Assembly (NCBI GenBank): GCA_002420115.1 | Contig: DIHK01000052.1 | Span: forward strand, 1 to 11,707 | Direction: 5' to 3' | Length of the DNA: 11,707 nucleotides | Source of the DNA: Nitrospira sp. UBA5698 | GTDB lineage: Bacteria > Nitrospirota > Nitrospiria > Nitrospirales > Nitrospiraceae | In this document: one piece after another, positions 6,867 through 11,707 of the stretch | Layout of the letters: each line of letters opens with the position of its first letter | How positions within the stretch are numbered: the first letter of the stretch is position 1 | Translations under genes and position numbers: made by a program | The notes under the pieces: model-generated | The model's input: only the letters and a program-made list of their open reading frames with translations | Databases searched by the model: none | Told to the model about the DNA's origin: nothing

Positions 6867-7376
6867 TCATCCCTTTGGCTTACGCAACTCTGACAGAGCC
6901 GCAAGAATTTCTGCCGGACGCGGCGGGCAGCCTGGGATCCGGACATCAACAGGGATGTGCTGTTCTACTGGTCCTGTCACGGCATAACTGCCTTTGAATA
7001 TGCCACAGTTGATTGCGCAGTCACCAAGCGCAATGACGATCTTCGGATCAGGTGTTTGCCTGTACACGTCTTTCAACGCTCGCTCCATGTTGACGGTGAC
7101 CGGCCCCGTTACCACCAAGGCATCCGCATGGCGTGGCGATGCAGCGATGTGTATGCCGAATCGGTCAGCATCGTACACAGGGTTCAAGAGTGCGTTCATT
7201 TCCATTTCACAGGCGTTGCAGGATCCGGTATCCACTGCACGGATCGCGAGCGATCGTTTGAAGGGTCTCGCTTTGTCCTGAGCCTCAGGCGCAACCGGCA
7301 GTTCAGGTTTTTCCGCTTTCTGATAACGACCCGTCACGACTCCGATCCTCAGGCTTTTTTTGATGATGCGGAACAT
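6867..7376 (-). CDS. hyfI: HyfI/NuoB-like iron-sulfur subunit
   Basis: Small peripheral subunit of a group-4-hydrogenase/complex I-like enzyme, carrying the [4Fe-4S] cluster (proximal cluster of hydrogenases, N2 of complex I) that hands electrons towards the membrane quinone or catalytic site. It has 169 residues from the ATG at 7376, with GGGAGG six bases upstream and the hyfG stop 12 bases before it; in-frame starts inside hyfG were rejected. Seen: CxxC at Cys53/Cys56 (DTGSCNACEMEMNAL), Cys120 (ALGDCAINCG) and Cys150 (PGCPPRP), the complete four-cysteine ligand set, plus an extra Cys124. The N-terminal 40 residues are basic and probably membrane-contacting. It follows hyfG directly, with no hyfH between. 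Confidence 0.92.
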   Translation of the reverse strand: MFRIIKKSLRIGVVTGRYQKAEKPELPVAPEAQDKARPFKRSLAIRAVDTGSCNACEMEMNALLNPVYDADRFGIHIAASPRHADALVVTGPVTVNMERALKDVYRQTPDPKIVIALGDCAINCGIFKGSYAVTGPVEQHIPVDVRIPGCPPRPAEILAALSELRKPKG

Positions 7377-7387
7377 GTTCGGCCTCC

Positions 7388-8986
7388 CTATAGATCGTTC
7401 CCAGCATATGAGAGGTTGAAGCTCTTGTTGATGAGCGGAAAGTCCGGGATAATGTTGCCCAGCACCGCCCATTGAATCGCAGGCCAATTCACAAAGGATG
7501 GGTCTCGGACCTTGCATCGATGAATCCGACCGTCTTCCCCTGCCATCACCATATACAAGATCTCGCCGCGCCACCCTTCAACCGCTGCCAGTGTCCATGC
7601 GCCAGGCTTTGGCAAAGAACGGGGTTGACTGACGATTGGACCATTCGGAATTTTATCGCGCACTTCTCGAATGAGCCGAATGGATTCATGGATTTCGTCG
7701 CCCCGGACACGTAATCGTGCTCGCACGTCACCGTAGCGATAGAGCGCAACGTTCACGGGCAGTTCATCATACGCCGCAAAGGGGCGATCCCGTCGGACGT
7801 CCTGATCTATCCCCGATGCCCGCCCAACCACTCCTGTCACGCCGTGATCCAAGGCAATGCGCTCCGTCAGAACCCCGGTGGTCTCCAACCGATCTGTGAG
7901 TGAGGCATTGGCAAAGATGATGGCGCCCACTTCGGAGAAGTCCCTTTGGATAGCATCGAGTTCTTCCACGAGGATGCTCAGCTGGCTGCGATCGATATCC
8001 CAACTGACTCCGCCGACTTGCAGGACACCTCGCAAGAAACGCGAGCCAACCAACCGGTCATTGAGTTGCATGACTCGCTCCTTCATCCGAGCACAATGCG
8101 CATAGGCCAGTGCATAGGCCGTGTCATTGCACATCGCCCCGATATCGCCGAGATGATTGGCGAGTCGTTCCAGCTCCAGAAAGAGCGAACGAAGATACTG
8201 CGCGCGTCGTGGCACCTGGAGGTCCAGAAGCGTTTCCACCGCTTGACAATAGGCGAGACTGTGCCCCACCGTCGTGTCCCCAGACACACGTTCTGCCAGC
8301 AGCACCGCGTCGGTCAGCGTGAGTTGCTCGAATAGTTTTTCAACGCCGCGATGTTTCCAAAAGTGCCGTAGTTCCAGTTGCATGATTGGCTCACCAGCCA
8401 CGGAAAATCGAAAATGTCCCGACTCAATGATGCCGGCATGAATCGGACCGACCGGAACTTCAAAGACCCCCTCGCCTTCAATATGGTGGAAACGGTATTC
8501 ACCTTGTTGCCGTTCCAAGACGTGGTTCCACGAAAAGTCCTTCTGTAGCGGATGGGTTCCCTTCGGCCAATGCTCGTGTCGAACTAAACGACGGAGATCG
8601 GGATGGCCTTGAGGAATCAACCCGAACATATCGCGGATCTCGCGCTCATACCACTGAGCGGCATGAATGTGCGGTGTAATAGAGGGAAACAGCCGATCGT
8701 GGCCAGCTAATTCAGTGGACAGCACTACCCAGTGGTGAGAGGCCTCCAAGGTAAACAAGTAGTACAGCCCGTAGCTGTCACGAACAGGGCGATCATCACA
8801 GGCCCATAAGAGCGTCAGCCGACCGCGCAAGCTTGGTTGCGTATGAAGATAGTGGCTGATGGCCGGCAGACGGTCCTTGGGAACCGTGAAATGTGAAGAT
8901 TTTGCACAAATCGGGTCATGCTTCAGAATGCCTGGAAACGCCGCGGTGAGGAGATCGTCACAGAACATGGCTTCTGACATGCTCAT
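7388..8986 (-). CDS. hyfG: HyfG-like large subunit (NuoC-NuoD fusion) lacking NiFe ligands
   Basis: Fusion of a complex I 30-kDa (NuoC) domain with a 49-kDa/hydrogenase large-subunit (NuoD) domain. It has 532 residues. Seen: the NuoC signature YEREIRDMFGLIPQGHPDLR at 113-132, then the large-subunit start GPIHAGIIESGHFRFS at 180-195. Hydrogenases of this group have ERVCGxC and DPCxxC; here the matching places read ERVSGDT (Ser235, Thr238) and NLSYAG (Ser526, Gly529). All four NiFe-binding cysteines are therefore absent, so hydrogen chemistry is not expected. It probably forms a quinone-linked, Ehr-type complex with HyfI and the membrane subunits. AGGAGAGG is upstream; the second ATG at 8980 has better spacing (6 bases) than the first at 8986, so the protein may be two residues shorter. 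Gaps of 6 and 11 bases separate it from hyfF and hyfI. Confidence 0.92.
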   Translation of the reverse strand: MSMSEAMFCDDLLTAAFPGILKHDPICAKSSHFTVPKDRLPAISHYLHTQPSLRGRLTLLWACDDRPVRDSYGLYYLFTLEASHHWVVLSTELAGHDRLFPSITPHIHAAQWYEREIRDMFGLIPQGHPDLRRLVRHEHWPKGTHPLQKDFSWNHVLERQQGEYRFHHIEGEGVFEVPVGPIHAGIIESGHFRFSVAGEPIMQLELRHFWKHRGVEKLFEQLTLTDAVLLAERVSGDTTVGHSLAYCQAVETLLDLQVPRRAQYLRSLFLELERLANHLGDIGAMCNDTAYALAYAHCARMKERVMQLNDRLVGSRFLRGVLQVGGVSWDIDRSQLSILVEELDAIQRDFSEVGAIIFANASLTDRLETTGVLTERIALDHGVTGVVGRASGIDQDVRRDRPFAAYDELPVNVALYRYGDVRARLRVRGDEIHESIRLIREVRDKIPNGPIVSQPRSLPKPGAWTLAAVEGWRGEILYMVMAGEDGRIHRCKVRDPSFVNWPAIQWAVLGNIIPDFPLINKSFNLSYAGNDL

Positions 8987-8992
8987 CCTCTC

Positions 8993-10531
8993 CTATTGAA
9001 CCACCAGAATGCTGGTCGCTTGTTCCAAGAGTTCCTTTATGGGCTGGGGCAGAAACACGCTGAATCCAATAAGCGCTACGGTAAGCAGAATGATCGGCAG
9101 ATGACCCAGTGTCCAGCGTTCTCCACAGACGATGCCCTCAGACGGTGTTCCCCATACCATTCCGGTTATGCGATACAGCAGTCCGCCGAATGAAAGAACC
9201 GCAGCGATCAAAAACACTGAAACGAGTGCAACCCGACTGAATTGGTCCGATAAGGCCACGGTGACCATGCCAGAGGTCCCAGCAAACTCCATTCCTGGAA
9301 CCCCTTGCGAGGCCAAGGCCGTGAGGATCTGAACTTCGCTGGGAAATGCCGCAAACGGGGGAAGCGCCGACAAGGCTAATCCCGAGATCATCAGCGCCGT
9401 GGCTGTCCAAGGCTGCGCCATCGCCAGTCCCTGGACGTGCTCGATTTCCACGGTGCGAAAGCGACGGTGAATGTTACCCGCTGCAAAAAAGGCCATCGAC
9501 TTTGCTAATGCATGATTCATGAGATGAAACAGTCCTCCGAAGGTTCCCAGCGGTCCCCCAATCCCAAACCCAATCATGGCGATCCCCATATGCTCGATGC
9601 TGGAATAGGCAAACAGCCGCTTATAGTTGTGCTGGATAAGGATGAAGAACGCTGCCGTCACCAATGAGGCAAAGCCAAGCAATGTCAACAACTCACCAGC
9701 GAAGGCAAACGGAACGGCGTGATCAACAATAACTCTCACCCTCAGGATGGCATAGGCCGCCACCACTTCGAGGACACCAGCGAGCATGGCGACTACCGGG
9801 GCCGGAGCCTCGGTGTAGGCATCCGGCAGCCAACTATGCATCGGGACGAGGCCCACCTTGGTGCCATATCCCACCAGGATGAAGATGAACGCCAACTTAA
9901 GAACTTGGGGATTGAGCCGGTCAGCCACAGGCAGGAGCGCCGTCACGTTCAATCCTTGACTGGCATCGCTCAGCACATGGAGTGACGAGTAATACAGCAG
10001 CACGACGCCAAACAAGGCAAGTGAAATGCCGACCGAACACAGAATAAGGTACTTCCACCCAGCCTCCAGCGACTCTCGTCGCTTCCAAAAAGCAATGAGA
10101 AAGGTGGTTGCGAGCGTCGTCGCTTCAATCGCCACCCACTGGATCCCAACACTGTTGGCAATGGTCGCGATCACCATAGCAAGCAGAAACATGTGGAAAA
10201 GAAAAAAGAACTGGTTCAGTTGTGACGGCGCAATGACGCCGCGGGCGACTTGCTCGTCCATGTACGAACGCATATAAAAGGAACACGCCAGTCCCACCAC
10301 ACCAATAATGAACAAAATAAAGGTCGACAACGCGTCGAGATAGACCAACTCGCCCAAAGCCAGGACGGGACCATCGCTCAACACCATGTGGGTGAGCACG
10401 GTTTCTGCGGTGACAAGAGCGCCTATACTCGTGAGATTAATCCCGTGGAGCCATGCAGAGCGGTGGACGACCAGACTCAGCCCTCCTGCGAGCAGCGGGG
10501 CAATCAATACAACCAGGACTGCGATTGTCAC
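8993..10531 (-). CDS. hyfF: HyfF, NuoL/M/N-like antiporter subunit
   Basis: Multi-span membrane subunit of the Mrp-antiporter/NuoLMN family, forming one proton-translocation channel of the complex. It has 512 residues and about 13-14 hydrophobic segments. Seen: Glu136 (WVAIEATTL), Lys225 (GYGTKVGLVPMHSWLPD), Lys304 (NYKRLFAYSSIEH), His336/His340 and Lys344 (MNHALAKSMAFF), the charged residues of the proton path, all present. The combination WKYLILCSVGI with MHSWLPDAYTEAPAPV is typical of HyfF rather than NuoN. The start is GTG at 10531, with GAGG five bases upstream. It lies 11 bases after hyfE and 6 bases before hyfG, within one transcript. Confidence 0.92.
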   Translation of the reverse strand: MTIAVLVVLIAPLLAGGLSLVVHRSAWLHGINLTSIGALVTAETVLTHMVLSDGPVLALGELVYLDALSTFILFIIGVVGLACSFYMRSYMDEQVARGVIAPSQLNQFFFLFHMFLLAMVIATIANSVGIQWVAIEATTLATTFLIAFWKRRESLEAGWKYLILCSVGISLALFGVVLLYYSSLHVLSDASQGLNVTALLPVADRLNPQVLKLAFIFILVGYGTKVGLVPMHSWLPDAYTEAPAPVVAMLAGVLEVVAAYAILRVRVIVDHAVPFAFAGELLTLLGFASLVTAAFFILIQHNYKRLFAYSSIEHMGIAMIGFGIGGPLGTFGGLFHLMNHALAKSMAFFAAGNIHRRFRTVEIEHVQGLAMAQPWTATALMISGLALSALPPFAAFPSEVQILTALASQGVPGMEFAGTSGMVTVALSDQFSRVALVSVFLIAAVLSFGGLLYRITGMVWGTPSEGIVCGERWTLGHLPIILLTVALIGFSVFLPQPIKELLEQATSILVVQ

Positions 10532-10542
10532 GACAACCTCGG

Positions 10543-11208
10543 CTATTCTTTTAGAACGGTGAGTCGGTCTGTATCCACACTGTCGAATGCATCCTGCAAG
10601 CGATTCGTATAGATTCCTGCAATCAATGTGGCGATGAGCACATCGAAGAACACACCGAGTTCGACGACCAACGGCATGCCATAGGTCGCGGCGGTCGCGC
10701 CCAAAAACAGTCCGTTTTCCAGGACGAGAAAGCCCACCAGTTGGGAGACCGCCTTTTGTCTTGCGATCATGGTAAACAATCCAATGAGTACGATCGCAAG
10801 AGCGATCGCTAACGAATCTCGCGTAAGGAGGGATCCTAGAGGAAGGATTGGCTGCGCGATGAAAAAGGCCAACATGACTAGACCGCCGCAGATCAACAGT
10901 CCGGTTGGCACGTTCACGTGCATCACCAGTTCCCGTTTGACGTTGAGGTGATCAATGACTTTCTTGAGGACTCGAGGAATGATGAGTACTTTAATGACGC
11001 CGGTCAGCCCCGCCGCGATATAGATGTGCTGGTTCCCGGTAAGAAAAGCGACCAGCGTTGCAGTGACGACGAGAAAGGATGACTGCAGTGCGAACAAGTC
11101 AACGCAGGCCGAGAGCCGCCGCTGGGCCACGATCGCGAAACAGGTCAATAAGAGCAAGGCTGAGCACAAGTCGACCAGTTGCGATCCAACGGACGAAAGC
11201 CCCTGCAT
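10543..11208 (-). CDS. hyfE: HyfE, membrane subunit with NuoK-like part
   Basis: Integral membrane subunit of hydrogenase-4-type complexes. It has 221 residues, the usual length for HyfE, and about seven hydrophobic segments. Seen: the NuoK-like C-terminal half keeps membrane glutamates at Glu164 (FLVLENGLF) and Glu183 (VVELGVFFDV), the positions used in proton transfer in NuoK. The central loop IPRVLKKVIDHLNVKREL (77-94) is basic. GGAG at 8-base spacing precedes the ATG, and only four bases separate it from the hyfC stop. Confidence 0.9.
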   Translation of the reverse strand: MQGLSSVGSQLVDLCSALLLLTCFAIVAQRRLSACVDLFALQSSFLVVTATLVAFLTGNQHIYIAAGLTGVIKVLIIPRVLKKVIDHLNVKRELVMHVNVPTGLLICGGLVMLAFFIAQPILPLGSLLTRDSLAIALAIVLIGLFTMIARQKAVSQLVGFLVLENGLFLGATAATYGMPLVVELGVFFDVLIATLIAGIYTNRLQDAFDSVDTDRLTVLKE

Positions 11209-11212
11209 CCGA

Positions 11213-11707
11213 TCAACTCCGAAGAATATAAAAGAACAGCAACCCGAGTAGGGCGAGGATGAACGCCACGCCCAACAGATCCGTGACCCGGAACAACCGC
11301 AATTTGGCGAACATACATTCGATGACTCCGATGAACACCGCGAGAGCTGCTGTCTTCACCACGTACACCAGGAGCCCGATTCCTATCGCAGTCGGGGTGA
11401 CTGTTGTCGCAATGCCCCACGGCGCGAAGACGTTGACGATCAAAGAAAGGAACACCGCGAGTTTCAGACCGGCTGCCCATTCGAGTAAGGCCAGATAGCG
11501 CCCTGAGTATTCAAGGACCATGGCTTCATGAATCATGGTCAGTTCCAGATGCGTGGCCGGATTGTCGACCGGCACCCGCCCGGTCTCGGCGAGTGCCACG
11601 ATGAAGAGGGCGGCCAGTGCCATCAAATGCGGTGACGGGTCCGTAACAATGCCTTCTAGTAACGCAGTCTTATGAACAATGGTGCTCACATTCGTCGACC
11701 CATTGGT
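11213..11707 (-). CDS. hyfC: HyfC/NuoH-like membrane subunit (5' end beyond right edge)
   Basis: NuoH-related membrane anchor that forms the quinone-side cavity and connects the peripheral arm to the pump subunits. The frame is open to the window edge, giving 164 residues, roughly the C-terminal half of a protein usually about 310 long. The GTG at 11689 is internal: the preceding codons TNGSTN continue the family pattern. Seen: the family loop AETGRVPVDNPATHLELTMI at about 40-59, then HEAMVLEYSGR (60-70), which in NuoH is the conserved acidic loop near the quinone chamber. At least three hydrophobic segments follow. Its place before hyfE matches hyf operons except that E. coli has hyfD between; hyfB would be expected just beyond the right edge. 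Confidence 0.92.
   Translation of the reverse strand, partial: TNGSTNVSTIVHKTALLEGIVTDPSPHLMALAALFIVALAETGRVPVDNPATHLELTMIHEAMVLEYSGRYLALLEWAAGLKLAVFLSLIVNVFAPWGIATTVTPTAIGIGLLVYVVKTAALAVFIGVIECMFAKLRLFRVTDLLGVAFILALLGLLFFYILRS

Noticed and set aside
7377..7574. Longer in-frame start for hyfI at 7574
   Set aside because: It would add 66 residues translated inside hyfG; the ATG at 7376 has GGGAGG at ideal spacing and gives the normal family length.
11213..11689. hyfC as a complete 158-residue protein from GTG 11689
   Set aside because: The frame stays open and family-like to the window edge, and the family is about twice this length, so the gene is cut by the window.
1..11707. CRISPR array, rRNA, tRNA or intact insertion sequence
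   Set aside because: No regularly spaced repeats, rRNA or tRNA folds, or transposase motifs were seen on either strand.

Overview
The window looks like a chromosomal segment of a Gram-negative bacterium of moderate-to-high GC. The Hyf-like respiratory module, the type 2 NADH dehydrogenase and the PilZ protein would suit a Nitrospira-like or other chemolithotrophic organism, but no single gene here fixes the taxonomy, so this is an inference. All confident genes are on the minus strand, except a PilZ gene and a decayed HicB-like gene on the plus strand.

Left third (1-3816): the start of a P-type (RP4/Tn4371-like) conjugation operon, trbB-trbC-trbD-trbE, read leftward. The genes are coupled by ATGA overlaps or a 2-base gap, and the operon runs off the left edge inside trbE. 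It encodes a VirB11-like ATPase, a VirB2-like pilin, a VirB3-like membrane protein and a VirB4-like ATPase, so an integrated conjugative element (or its remains) probably starts here. A TTGACA box with a weak -10 lies upstream of trbB, followed by an AT-rich leader.

Middle (3817-4828): about 1 kb without an intact confident gene. It holds the AT-rich leader, a small hydrophobic ORF, a HicB-family antitoxin-like gene cut by an in-frame TAA, and possible frameshifted coding remnants. It looks like an eroded boundary between the conjugation genes and the resident chromosome. A PilZ-domain protein follows (4829-5224, plus strand), convergent with the respiratory cluster. The 97-base convergent gap carries a 10-base perfect inverted repeat.

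Right half (5322-11707): a leftward cluster encoding HyfC (partial), HyfE, HyfF, HyfG and HyfI homologues, the membrane and peripheral core of a group-4-hydrogenase/complex I-like enzyme. After a 230-base gap comes a type 2 NADH:quinone oxidoreductase. The HyfG homologue has lost all four cysteines that bind the NiFe centre, whereas the HyfI homologue keeps the ligands of the proximal/N2 iron-sulfur cluster and the HyfF/HyfE subunits keep the charged residues of proton pumping. The cluster therefore encodes an energy-converting-hydrogenase-related (Ehr-type) complex rather than a hydrogenase. No ferredoxin-like HyfH gene lies between hyfG and hyfI, so the electron-input partner is not visible in this window.
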